This document shows, in pieces, positions 24,508 to 31,744 of a stretch of DNA of 32,135 nt (positions are counted from its first letter, which is position 1; each line of letters starts with the position of its first letter). Position numbers and translations under genes: made by a program. The notes under the pieces are model-generated. The model was not told the origin of the DNA. It worked only from the letters and a program-made list of their open reading frames with translations, and made no database searches. The DNA lies in the NCBI GenBank assembly GCA_041483455.1, contig JBGPFS010000005.1, forward strand, positions 1 to 32,135. The letters are read 5' to 3'. The stretch is from JBGPFS01 sp041483455 (GTDB taxonomy: Bacteria > Chloroflexota > Limnocylindria > Limnocylindrales > CSP1-4).

Positions 24508-25134
24508 TTACCTCGAGTAATACTCGACCACGAGCTGCTCGTTGACGTCGAGCGGCATCTGGTCGCGGCGGGGCTGGACGAGGATGGAGCCGGCGAGCTT
24601 GGCTGGCTCGACGCTCAGCCACTCCGGAGCCTGGTAGGACCGGAGCGTCTCCTTGGCTACCTTGAACGGCTCGCGGCTGACGCGTGACTCGCGGACGGCG
24701 ATCCGGTCGCCCGGCTTGACCTGGTACGAGGCGATGTCGGTCGCCCGACCGTTGACCGCGAAGTGGCCGTGGGTCACGAGTTGGCGAGCGGCCGCCCGCG
24801 ATGTCGCGAAGCCCATCCGGAAGACGACGTTGTCGAGCCGGAACTCGAGCAACCGGAGAAGGTTCTCGCCGGTGACCCCAGGTCGCGACTCGGCGGCGTC
24901 GAAGTAGTTCCGGAACTGGCGCTCGAGGACCGAGTAGACGCGGCGGATCTTCTGCTTCTCGCGGAGCTGCATCCCGTAGTCGCCGACCTTGCGGCGACGA
25001 ACGCCGTGCTGGCCCGGAGGCGTCGGTCGGCGCTCGAAGGCGCACTTCTTCGAGTAGCACCGCGCGCCCTTCAGGAAGAGCTTGGCCCCCTCGCGGCGGC
25101 AGAGGCGGCAGACGGATTCGGTGTAACGGGCCAT
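24508..25134 (-). CDS. rpsD: 30S ribosomal protein uS4, zinc-binding form
   Basis: 208 residues. uS4 binds 16S rRNA early in 30S assembly. Cys9, Cys12, Cys26 and Cys31 form the four-cysteine zinc ribbon of the C+ type. The S4 RNA-binding domain is visible in RLDNVVFRMGFATSRAAARQLVTHGHFAVNG. It ends in the usual VEYYSR. A CAGGAG ribosome-binding site lies in the 15-base gap after rpsK. Confidence 0.98.
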   Translation of the reverse strand: MARYTESVCRLCRREGAKLFLKGARCYSKKCAFERRPTPPGQHGVRRRKVGDYGMQLREKQKIRRVYSVLERQFRNYFDAAESRPGVTGENLLRLLEFRLDNVVFRMGFATSRAAARQLVTHGHFAVNGRATDIASYQVKPGDRIAVRESRVSREPFKVAKETLRSYQAPEWLSVEPAKLAGSILVQPRRDQMPLDVNEQLVVEYYSR

Positions 25135-25149
25135 TCGCTCCTGCCTGGA

Positions 25150-25545
25150 CTAGACGCGACGCCGCTTGGGAGCGCGGCAGCCGTTGTGCGGGATGGGCGT
25201 GACGTCGGTGATCGCGGTCACCTCGAGCCCGGCGGACTGGAGCGAGCGGATCGCCTGCTCGCGGCCGGCGCCCGGCCCCTTGACGTAGACCTCGACCTGG
25301 CGCATGCCGTGCTCCATCGCCTTGCGGGCGGCACTCTCGGCCGACAGCGCGGCGGCATACGGCGTGCTCTTGCGGGAGCCCTTGAAGCCGACGATGCCGG
25401 CCGAGCCCCAGCTGATCACGGCCCCGGTGAGGTCAGTGATCGTGATGATGGTGTTGTTGAACGTCGCCTGAACGTGGACGTGCCCCTGGGGAACGTTCTT
25501 GCGTTCGCGGCGGCGCTGCTTGACGGCGCGCTTGCGTTCAGCCAT
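25150..25545 (-). CDS. rpsK: 30S ribosomal protein uS11
   Basis: 131 residues. A basic N-terminal tail precedes GHVHVQATFNNTIITITD, the GSRKSTPYAA segment, VKGPGAGREQAIRSL, and the conserved end TPIPHNGCRAPKRRRV. It is located between rpsM and rpsD as in the alpha operon, with a GAGGGA ribosome-binding site. Confidence 0.98.
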   Translation of the reverse strand: MAERKRAVKQRRRERKNVPQGHVHVQATFNNTIITITDLTGAVISWGSAGIVGFKGSRKSTPYAAALSAESAARKAMEHGMRQVEVYVKGPGAGREQAIRSLQSAGLEVTAITDVTPIPHNGCRAPKRRRV

Positions 25546-25563
25546 GGCTCGGCGGGGTCCCTC

Positions 25564-25935
25564 TTACTTCTTCCGCCGGACGCCGACCGTCTTCTTCGGT
25601 CCGCGACGCTGGCGCGCGTTCGTCTTGGTCCGCTGCCCGCGGACCGGCAGGTTCCGCCGGTGGCGGAGGCCGCGATAGCTGCCGATCTCGATCAGGCGCT
25701 TGATGTTGAGCGCCACCTCGCGCCGAAGGTCGCCTTCGACCTTGTAGCGCCGGTCGATGATCTCCCGGAGTCGACCCACCTGATCCTCGGTCAGATCGCG
25801 GACCCGGGTATCCGGGTTGACGTTCGCCTGGGCGAGGATCTTCTGGCTGGTCGGCAACCCGAGGCCGTAGACGTAGGTGAGAGCGACCTCGACGCGCTTC
25901 TCGCGCGGGATGTCGACGCCGGCGATGCGTGCCAT
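25564..25935 (-). CDS. rpsM: 30S ribosomal protein uS13
   Basis: 123 residues. It starts MARIAGVDIPREKRVEVAL. The helix-two-turn-helix region and the IGSYRGLRHRRNLPVRGQRTKTNAR signature are intact, with the usual basic tail. It follows rpmJ by three bases, with its ribosome-binding site (GGCAGGGG) inside the end of rpmJ. Confidence 0.98.
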   Translation of the reverse strand: MARIAGVDIPREKRVEVALTYVYGLGLPTSQKILAQANVNPDTRVRDLTEDQVGRLREIIDRRYKVEGDLRREVALNIKRLIEIGSYRGLRHRRNLPVRGQRTKTNARQRRGPKKTVGVRRKK

Positions 25936-25938
25936 CGG

Positions 25939-26052
25939 TTACCCCTGCCGCTGCTTGTGCTTGGGATTCGTGCAGATGACCATCACGGTGCCGTGGCGTC
26001 GGATGATCTTGCAGTTGTCGCAGCGCGCCTTGACGGAGGCTCTGACTTTCAA
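25939..26052 (-). CDS. rpmJ: 50S ribosomal protein bL36, TTG start
   Basis: 37 residues, the family length. It reads KVRASVKARCDNCKIIRRHG and then VMVICTNPKHKQRQG. The zinc ligands Cys11, Cys14, Cys27 and His32 are all present. The only start giving the conserved N-terminus is TTG at 26052, preceded by GAGGAT; no ATG or GTG lies upstream in frame near it. It sits between infA and rpsM as expected. Confidence 0.95.
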   Translation of the reverse strand: MKVRASVKARCDNCKIIRRHGTVMVICTNPKHKQRQG

Positions 26053-26079
26053 CGGATCCTCGATCGGTCTTGCGGTCGG

Positions 26080-26298
26080 CTACTTGAGTCGGTAGGTGAT
26101 CCGACCCCGTGAGAGGTCGTATGGCGAGAGCTCGACGCGGACCCGGTCGCCGGGCAGGATCCGGATGAAGTTCATCCGGAGCTTGCCGCTGATGTGGGCC
26201 AGGACCCGGTGGCCGTTCTCCAGCTCGACGGCGAACATGGTGTTCGGAAGCGGCTCGATGACCGTCCCCTCGACCTCGATCGCGTCCTTCTTGGCCAC
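26080..26298 (-). CDS. infA: Translation initiation factor IF-1
   Basis: 72 residues, full length, from a GTG at 26298. It is a single OB-fold: KKDAIEVEGTVIEPLPNTMF, then VELENGHRVLAHISGKLR and PGDRVRVELSPYDLSRGRITYR. IF-1 binds the A site of the 30S subunit during initiation. A predicted promoter and a leader hairpin lie in the 107-base gap upstream. Confidence 0.98.
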   Translation of the reverse strand: MAKKDAIEVEGTVIEPLPNTMFAVELENGHRVLAHISGKLRMNFIRILPGDRVRVELSPYDLSRGRITYRLK

Positions 26299-26329
26299 GG
26301 GCTGTGCGTCGTTCCCTTTCTCGCACGGA

Positions 26330-26354
26330 GTGCCGGCCCTCGTGGGGCCGACAC
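26330..26354 (-). promoter_or_regulatory. Leader hairpin upstream of infA
   Basis: A 10-base-pair stem (one G-T pair, otherwise perfect) with a 5-base loop lies just downstream of the predicted infA promoter. It would form at the extreme 5' end of that transcript, 31 bases before the infA start. It could stabilise the mRNA, bind a regulatory protein, or instead help end transcripts from map. No T-run follows. Confidence 0.5.
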
Positions 26355-26364
26355 ACGAACGATG

Positions 26365-26393
26365 AGGATACCAAAGGATCGCCGTTCCGGCAA
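26365..26393 (-). promoter_or_regulatory. Predicted internal promoter for infA-rpmJ-rpsM and the alpha operon
   Basis: Minus strand TTGCCG (26388-26393), exact 17-base spacer, TATCCT (26365-26370), each 4 of 6 to consensus. It lies in the only sizeable gap of the ribosomal cluster, between the map stop and infA. Position and spacing are seen; activity is inferred. Confidence 0.55.
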
Positions 26394-26405
26394 CCTGGCT
26401 GCCGG

Positions 26406-27173
26406 TCAGACGGTGGTGAGGATCTCCGGACCGCGCTCCGTGATCGCGATCGTGTGCTCGAAGTGGGCGGCCAGCGAGCCGTCCCGGGTGACGATCGTCC
26501 AGTCGTCCTGGAGGATCGCCGCCTCATGGGTACCAAGGGTGAACATCGGCTCGATGGCGAGGCAGAGGCCGGGCTCCAGGCGGCGGCCCGGCCGCCCCAG
26601 GCGATAGTTCGGAACCTGGGGCTCCTCGTGCATCGCGCGCCCGATCCCGTGACCGACGAACTGGCGGATGACCCCGAAGCCGTGCGGGCGCGCCACGTCC
26701 TCGACCGCTGCCGAGATGTCCTCGATGTGATTGCCCGGCACGGCCGCCCCGATCCCGGCGATCATCGCCAGGCGGGTCATCTCGATGAGCGTCCGGACCG
26801 GCTCGGGCGGGGTCCCGATGTAGAACGTGCGGGCGGCATCGCCATGCCAGCCGTCGAGGATCGCTCCGGCGTCGATCGAGACGACCTGGCCCTCGCGGAT
26901 CGTCCGGTCGCCCGGGATCCCGTGGACGATCTCGGCGTCGATCGAGATGCAGACCGAGGCCGGGAACGGCCGCTTGGGATTCACCCCCGGGTAGCCCTTG
27001 AAGCTCGGGATCGCCCGGGACCGCCTGATGTGGGCCTCGGCCAGGGCATCGAGCTGGCCGGTCGAGACGCCCGGTCGGAGCTCGGATTCGATGAGCGCCA
27101 GGACCTCCGCCACGATCCGCCCCGCCGCCCGCATCTTCTCGATCTCGGCCGTCGACTTCAGGATGACCGCCAT
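26406..27173 (-). CDS. map: Type I methionine aminopeptidase
   Basis: 255 residues from the ATG at 27173, which overlaps the adk stop by one base (TGATG). The enzyme removes the initiator Met from new proteins. The dinuclear metal ligands are recognisable: two Asp in SIDAGAILDGWHGDAARTF, His in FVGHGIGRAMHEEP, Glu in CLAIEPMF and Glu in HFEHTIAIT. No N-terminal zinc-finger extension is present. The adk-map-infA order is typical of the spc operon end. Confidence 0.97.
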   Translation of the reverse strand: MAVILKSTAEIEKMRAAGRIVAEVLALIESELRPGVSTGQLDALAEAHIRRSRAIPSFKGYPGVNPKRPFPASVCISIDAEIVHGIPGDRTIREGQVVSIDAGAILDGWHGDAARTFYIGTPPEPVRTLIEMTRLAMIAGIGAAVPGNHIEDISAAVEDVARPHGFGVIRQFVGHGIGRAMHEEPQVPNYRLGRPGRRLEPGLCLAIEPMFTLGTHEAAILQDDWTIVTRDGSLAAHFEHTIAITERGPEILTTV

Positions 27174-27838
27174 CAGCTCCGGCTCCGGACCGCCGGTTCG
27201 ACGGCGGCGAGGAGGGCGTCGGTGACAGCCTCGACCGAGCGCGTCCCGTCGATCGACCGCAGCAGGCCGTGGTCGCGGTAGAACGCGACGACCTCGCCCA
27301 GGGCGCCCAGCTGGTTGGCGAGCCGCGCCCGGACCGTCTCGGCCCGGTCGTCGTCCCGCTGGATGAGCGGCGAGCCGTCGAGGTCGCACTGGCCGGCCTG
27401 GCGCGGAGGATGACTCTGCTCGTGGTACGGATGACCGTTGGCCTTGCAGATCCAGCGACCGGACAGGCGCCGGACGAGGTCCTCGGCCGGCACCTCGATC
27501 TCGAGCGCGGCATCGACCCGGGCATCGTGCTCGCCGAGGGCGACCTCGAGCGCCTTGGCCTGGGCCGGGGTCCGGGGGAAGCCGTCGAGGATGACGCCGC
27601 CCGCCGCGTCAGGCTGTGCGAGGCGGGTGAGGAGCATCTGGACCGTGATCCCGTCGGGGACGAGCTGGCCGCGCTCCATGTAGCGGCGGGCCTCGAGCCC
27701 GATCGGCGATCCCTCGCGGACCGCGGCTCGGAAGAGCTCGCCGGTCGCGACGTGCGGGAGGCCGAGCCGCTCCGAGAGGATCGCGGCCTGGGTGCCCTTG
27801 CCGGCGCCCGGGGCGCCGAGAAGGACCAGGAACCTCAC
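27173..27838 (-). CDS. adk: Adenylate kinase, long form with a degenerate zinc site
   Basis: 221 residues from a GTG at 27838 that overlaps the secY stop as GTGA. The P-loop GAPGAGKGT is at 8-16, the AMP site includes ATGELFR and DGFPRT (85-90), and the LID domain spans about 125-165 with QRDDDR at its end. In zinc-type kinases the LID has C-x2-C-x16-C-x2-C/D. Here Cys131, Cys151 and Asp154 are kept, but the second position is Asn134, so zinc binding is doubtful unless His136 or His139 substitutes. Confidence 0.96.
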   Translation of the reverse strand: MRFLVLLGAPGAGKGTQAAILSERLGLPHVATGELFRAAVREGSPIGLEARRYMERGQLVPDGITVQMLLTRLAQPDAAGGVILDGFPRTPAQAKALEVALGEHDARVDAALEIEVPAEDLVRRLSGRWICKANGHPYHEQSHPPRQAGQCDLDGSPLIQRDDDRAETVRARLANQLGALGEVVAFYRDHGLLRSIDGTRSVEAVTDALLAAVEPAVRSRS

Positions 27839-29121
27839 CGGATGAAGCCCTCGTAATTGCGCATCAGGAGCTGGGCCTCGATCTGCTTCATCGTCTCGAC
27901 GACGACGCTGACGACGATGAGCAGGCTCGTGCCGCCCAGGGTCAGCCCGCCGAGACTCTTGAAGATCGCCCCGACGATGAGCGGCGAGACGGCCACGACG
28001 CCCAGGAAGAACGCGCCGGCGATCGTGATCCGGAAGACGACCCGGGCGAGGTACTCCTCGGTCGGTCGGCCGGGCCGGATCCCCGGGATGAATCCGCCGT
28101 TCTTGCGGAGCTGCTCAGCCGTGTCGTCGGGCTTGAACGTGAAGGCCGTATAGAAGTACGTGAAGGCGACGGTCAGGAGGAAGTAGAGGACCGGGTACAG
28201 GAGCCTCTGGGGGTTCATCACCTCGACGATCCACTTCGAGATGTCGGCCACCGCCGAGAACGACGAGGTCGTGAAGTAGGAGGCGATCTGGGTCGGGAAG
28301 AGGAGGATGCTGACCGCGAAGATGATCGGGATGACGCCCGCCTGGTTGACCCGGAGTGGCAGGAACGTCGAGCCGCCCTGGTACATCCTCCGGCCGCGGA
28401 CCCGGCTGGCGTACTGGATCGGGATCCGCCGCTGGCCCTCCTGGATGTAGACGATCACGGCCACCGCGGCGATCGCCACGACGCCGAAGACCAGGAAGGC
28501 GAGGATGTCCGGCGAGTTCGCGAACGACACGAGGGCGGTGGGGGCCCGGCTCACGATGCCGGCGAAGATGATGAAGCTGATCCCGTTCCCGATGCCCTTC
28601 TCGGTGATGAGCTCGCCGATCCACATCAGGAGGATCGAGCCGCTCGTCAGGGCGACCATCTGGGTCACCGTGGTGAGGTCGTCGAGGCCGAACGGGCCGG
28701 TCAGGACCGCGACAGACGACGAATGGAGGAGGGCCAGGAAGCCGTACGACTGGAGGAGCGCCAGCGGCACCGCCAGATACCGGGTGTACGAGTTGATCTT
28801 GTTGCGCCCGTACTCGCCCTCGCGCTGGAGGGCCTGGAGACGCGGGACCACGCCCGTCATCAACTGCATGATGATCGAGGCGTTGATGTACGGGTTCACG
28901 CCCAGACCGACGATCGAGAAGCGCGACAGCCCACCGCCCGAGAAGAGATCGAGCAGCCCCAGGAGCGCGTTGCCCTGGAAGAACTGGTCGAGCCGCTGGG
29001 GATCCGCCCCGGGCACCGGGACATGGGCCAGGAACCGGAAGATGACCAGCATCCCGGCCACGAACAGCAGGCGGCGCCGGATATCCGGCGCCCGGAACGC
29101 GTTGAGAAGCGACTCGATCAC
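27835..29121 (-). CDS. secY: Preprotein translocase subunit SecY
   Basis: 428 residues from a GTG at 29121, three bases after the rplO stop. It forms the channel of the Sec translocon, with about ten hydrophobic segments. Seen are the N-terminal DIRRRLLFVAGMLVIFRFLAHVPVPG, the plug region near FSIVGLGVNPYINASIIMQLM, GNGISFIIFAGIV, the cytosolic loop before VNQAGVIPIIFA, and the C-terminal loop FIPGIRPGRPTEEYL. Length is normal. Confidence 0.98.
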   Translation of the reverse strand: MIESLLNAFRAPDIRRRLLFVAGMLVIFRFLAHVPVPGADPQRLDQFFQGNALLGLLDLFSGGGLSRFSIVGLGVNPYINASIIMQLMTGVVPRLQALQREGEYGRNKINSYTRYLAVPLALLQSYGFLALLHSSSVAVLTGPFGLDDLTTVTQMVALTSGSILLMWIGELITEKGIGNGISFIIFAGIVSRAPTALVSFANSPDILAFLVFGVVAIAAVAVIVYIQEGQRRIPIQYASRVRGRRMYQGGSTFLPLRVNQAGVIPIIFAVSILLFPTQIASYFTTSSFSAVADISKWIVEVMNPQRLLYPVLYFLLTVAFTYFYTAFTFKPDDTAEQLRKNGGFIPGIRPGRPTEEYLARVVFRITIAGAFFLGVVAVSPLIVGAIFKSLGGLTLGGTSLLIVVSVVVETMKQIEAQLLMRNYEGFIR

Positions 29122-29124
29122 GGC

Positions 29125-30048
29125 CTAGGCATCCGCGCCGGACGACGCGTCGGCGGCGGAGGCGTCGGCGTCGGCCCCGCCATCGGCGGCGGACCCGGCC
29201 GGGAGGCCAGGGGCGGCGGCCTCGGGCGCGACCTTGCGGGTGCGCGCCTTCGGGGCCTTTGACGCCTCGGTCTCGGCCACGCCGCCGGCGGCGGCCTCGG
29301 GCGCGGCCTTGCGGGTGCGCGCCTTCGGGGCCTTCGGCGCCTCGGTCTCGGGCTCCGCCAGAGCCGCGGGCTCGGCCGGGACCTCTGGGGCAACGGCGGC
29401 CTCTGGGGCGGCGGCCTCGGGGGCCGCCTTGCGGGTGCGCGCCTTCGGGGCCTTCGGCGCCTCGGTCTCGGGCTCCGCCAGAGCCGCGGGCTCGGCCGGG
29501 ACCTCTGGGATCACACCCAGGGCCGCCAGCGGTGTCGCCGGGATCTCGAGGACCTGGACGGTCCCGCCGGCGGCCACGATCTTCGCAGCCGCGCTCTTGC
29601 TGAACGCGTCGGCGACGACGAAGAGCGCGACGGTCACGTCGCCGTGGCCGAGGACCTTGAGCGGCTTGTCGAGCGTCCGAACGGCGCCCACCGCGCGCAG
29701 GAGCTCCTGGTTGATGGTGATCGGCGCGGCCTTGGCCCGAGCCGAGGCCTTGCCGGTGGGCTCGCCGGAGGCGAACGCGCCGAGCTCGACGAGCTCCGCG
29801 ATCCGGCCCAGGTTCACGACCTCGTACTCGACCTTGAACCGGTTCTTGAAGCCGCGCAACTTCGGGATCCGCATGTGGAGCGGCGTCTGGCCGCCCTCGA
29901 ACCAGGGCGGGATCGAGCCGCCGGCTCGGGCCTTCTGGCCCTTCGTGCCGCGACCGGCGGTCTTGCCCTGGCCGGCGGCGATCCCCCGGCCCACCCGCCT
30001 GGCGGGCCGACGGGAGCCCTCGGCGGGGCGCAGGTCGTGGAGCTTCAT
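29125..30048 (-). CDS. rplO: 50S ribosomal protein uL15 with a long repetitive C-terminal tail
   Basis: 307 residues, about twice the usual 145-150. Residues 1 to about 170 are an ordinary uL15: LHDLRPAEGSRRPARRVGRG, TAGRGTKGQKARAGG, EGGQTPLHMRIPKLRGF, and the globular end with KVLGHGDV and GGTVQVLE. From about 181 an Ala/Pro/Glu/Lys tail follows, with two 40-residue repeats (181-220, 221-258) and a shorter third (259-279), each containing the basic core KAPKARTRKxAPEAAA, then an acidic Ala/Asp end. The ATG at 30048 overlaps the rpmD stop as ATGA. The tail looks disordered and resembles histone H1-like Lys/Ala/Pro repeats in composition; its role is unknown. Confidence 0.96.
   Translation of the reverse strand: MKLHDLRPAEGSRRPARRVGRGIAAGQGKTAGRGTKGQKARAGGSIPPWFEGGQTPLHMRIPKLRGFKNRFKVEYEVVNLGRIAELVELGAFASGEPTGKASARAKAAPITINQELLRAVGAVRTLDKPLKVLGHGDVTVALFVVADAFSKSAAAKIVAAGGTVQVLEIPATPLAALGVIPEVPAEPAALAEPETEAPKAPKARTRKAAPEAAAPEAAVAPEVPAEPAALAEPETEAPKAPKARTRKAAPEAAAGGVAETEASKAPKARTRKVAPEAAAPGLPAGSAADGGADADASAADASSGADA
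29306..29509. repeat. 84-base direct repeat with 120-base period in rplO
   Basis: 29306-29389 and 29426-29509 are identical over 84 bases, exactly 120 bases (40 codons) apart. A third related copy of the basic core begins near 29231, 75 bases from the next. They encode the repeated tail of uL15. Near-perfect DNA identity suggests recent duplication or gene-conversion upkeep. Confidence 0.93.
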
Positions 30049-30254
30049 GCCTTCTCCTCGGCGCCGGTCCCGGGGAGCTCCTCGACGTGGACGAGGAAGC
30101 GGACCTGGCGGACCATCCCGCGGGTCGCCGGATTGTCCGGGATCTCGACCGTCTCACCGATCCGGTGCAGGCCGAGGGCCCGGACGGTGGCCCGGTTCCG
30201 CTCGATGTGGCTGATCGTCGACTTGACCTGGGTGACCCGGAGCCTAGCGACCAT
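30045..30254 (-). CDS. rpmD: 50S ribosomal protein uL30
   Basis: 69 residues. It contains LRVTQVKSTISHIERNRATVRALGLHRIGETVEIPD and the C-terminal RGMVRQVRFLVHVEEL, followed by a short PGTGAEEKA tail. It overlaps the end of rpsE by 11 bases and the start of rplO as ATGA, in the usual S5-L30-L15 order. Confidence 0.97.
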   Translation of the reverse strand: MVARLRVTQVKSTISHIERNRATVRALGLHRIGETVEIPDNPATRGMVRQVRFLVHVEELPGTGAEEKA

Positions 30255-30777
30255 CGGTCACCTCCGCGTTCGGCTGGCCGCTGATGAAGGCCCGGACCGG
30301 GACGCCCCGTCGGGCGGAGATCTCCGCCGCCGAGTGGAGCGAGGCTAGGGCATTGAGGGTGGCCCGCGTCACGTTGACCGGGTTGGTGGAGCCGTGGACC
30401 TTCGAGAGGATGTCCCGGATCCCGGCGGCCTCGATGACCGCCCGGACGGCGCCGCCCGCGATGACCCCGGTCCCCTGCGAGGCCGGCTTGAGCATCACCC
30501 GGGCGGCGGCGTACTCCTCGCGAACCTCGTGGGGGATGGTCGTCCCGACCATCGGGACCCGGATGAGGTGCTTCTTCGCGTCCTCGACGCCCTTGCGGAT
30601 CGACTCCGGGACTTCCCCGGCCTTGCCGAGCCCGACGCCCACGTGACCGCCCCCGTCTCCGACGACGACGACCGCGCTGAAGCTGAAGCGACGGCCGCCC
30701 TTGACGACCTTCGCGACGCGATTGATCTGGACGACGCGCTCTTCGAGCGTCAGCTTGCTGGGATCGATTCGGGCCAC
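30244..30777 (-). CDS. rpsE: 30S ribosomal protein uS5
   Basis: 177 residues from a GTG at 30777. The double-stranded RNA-binding-like N-terminal domain has VVKGGRRFSFSAVVVVGDG and HVGVGLGKAGEVPESIRKG. The C-terminal domain has GVIAGGAVRAVIEAAGIRDI, SKVHGSTNPVNVTRAT and LASLHSA. It acts in decoding fidelity and in the mRNA entry channel. Confidence 0.98.
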   Translation of the reverse strand: MARIDPSKLTLEERVVQINRVAKVVKGGRRFSFSAVVVVGDGGGHVGVGLGKAGEVPESIRKGVEDAKKHLIRVPMVGTTIPHEVREEYAAARVMLKPASQGTGVIAGGAVRAVIEAAGIRDILSKVHGSTNPVNVTRATLNALASLHSAAEISARRGVPVRAFISGQPNAEVTDGR

Positions 30778-30793
30778 TGGTTGCTCCTCGCGA

Positions 30794-31156
30794 TCAGAAG
30801 TCGAGACCGGCTTCGCGGGCGGCGTCGGCGAGCGACTTGATCCGTCCGTGGTACCGGAACCCGGCTCGATCGAAGACGACGCGCTCGATGCCGGCGGTAC
30901 GAGCGCGTTCGGCGACCAGGCGCCCGACGACCTTCGCCTCCTCGGTCTTGGTCGACTTGGAGTCCTTGAACTCCTTCTCGACCGTCGAGGCGGCGGCGAG
31001 CGTCCGGCCGGACGCGTCGTCGATGACCTGGGCGTAGATGTGGTGGAGGCTGCGGAAGACCGCGAGGCGCGGGCGCGCGTCCGTGCCCGCGAGGCGGAGG
31101 CGGATCCGCTCGTGGCGCTTCTGGCGCGCCGCGCTCCGGCTGGCGAGCTGCGTCAT
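30794..31156 (-). CDS. rplR: 50S ribosomal protein uL18
   Basis: 120 residues, standard. The basic N-terminus SAARQKRHERIRLRLAGT is followed by RPRLAVFRSLHHIYAQVIDD, the GRLVAERA helix, and VVFDRAGFRYHGRIKSLADAAREAGLDF. It binds 5S rRNA. It lies 24 bases after rplF and 16 bases before rpsE. Confidence 0.98.
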   Translation of the reverse strand: MTQLASRSAARQKRHERIRLRLAGTDARPRLAVFRSLHHIYAQVIDDASGRTLAAASTVEKEFKDSKSTKTEEAKVVGRLVAERARTAGIERVVFDRAGFRYHGRIKSLADAAREAGLDF

Positions 31157-31180
31157 CGTGATCGTTCCTTCATCGGTGGC

Positions 31181-31732
31181 TTACTTCTTCGCGCCGATCT
31201 TGCCGGCCTTGCCGGCCTTGCGCCGGATCACCTCGCCGGCGTAGCGGACGCCCTTGCCCTTGTAGGGCTCCGGCTTCCGGGTCGAGCGCACCTTGGCGGC
31301 GACCTGGCCGACGAGTTCCTTATCGATCCCGACCACGGCCAGCCGGGTCGGATTCTCGAGCTCGAAGCTGATGCCCTTCGGCGGATCGATCTCGATCTGG
31401 TGGCTGTAGCCCAGGCTGAGCTGGAGCTTCTCGCCGACCTTCACGGCCCGATAGCCGACCCCCGTGATCTCGAGGCCCTTGCGATATCCGTTCGTGACCC
31501 CCTCGACCATGTTGGCGACGAGCGTCCGGGTGAGCCCGTGGAGCGAGCGATGGGTCTTGGAGTCGCTCGGCCGCTCGACCCGCAGGCTCTCGTCCTCCTG
31601 GACGACGGTCATCGCCGGGTTGAGCTCGCGACTGAGGGTCCCCCGCGGGCCGGTGACCGTGATCGACCGACCGTCGAGCGTGACGTTCACGCCCGCCGGG
31701 ACGGCGATGGGGAGGCGACCGATGCGCGACAT
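31181..31732 (-). CDS. rplF: 50S ribosomal protein uL6
   Basis: 183 residues. The start SRIGRLPIAVPAGVNV and the C-terminal rRNA-binding signature RKPEPYKGKGVRYAGE are both intact. Two duplicated alpha/beta domains are evident, as in the family, and the protein ends in a Lys/Gly tail. Confidence 0.98.
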   Translation of the reverse strand: MSRIGRLPIAVPAGVNVTLDGRSITVTGPRGTLSRELNPAMTVVQEDESLRVERPSDSKTHRSLHGLTRTLVANMVEGVTNGYRKGLEITGVGYRAVKVGEKLQLSLGYSHQIEIDPPKGISFELENPTRLAVVGIDKELVGQVAAKVRSTRKPEPYKGKGVRYAGEVIRRKAGKAGKIGAKK

Positions 31733-31744
31733 GCGTTCCCTCCC

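Noticed and set aside
29230..29510. Repeat as a CRISPR-like or mobile element
   Set aside because: The repeats are in frame within rplO, encode a periodic protein tail, and lack spacers, cas genes or terminal inverted repeats.
28115..30157. Minus-strand open frame of about 680 codons across rplO and secY
   Set aside because: Out-of-frame shadow of rplO and secY; no stop codons because of GC bias and the Arg/Pro-rich reading of the uL15 repeats.
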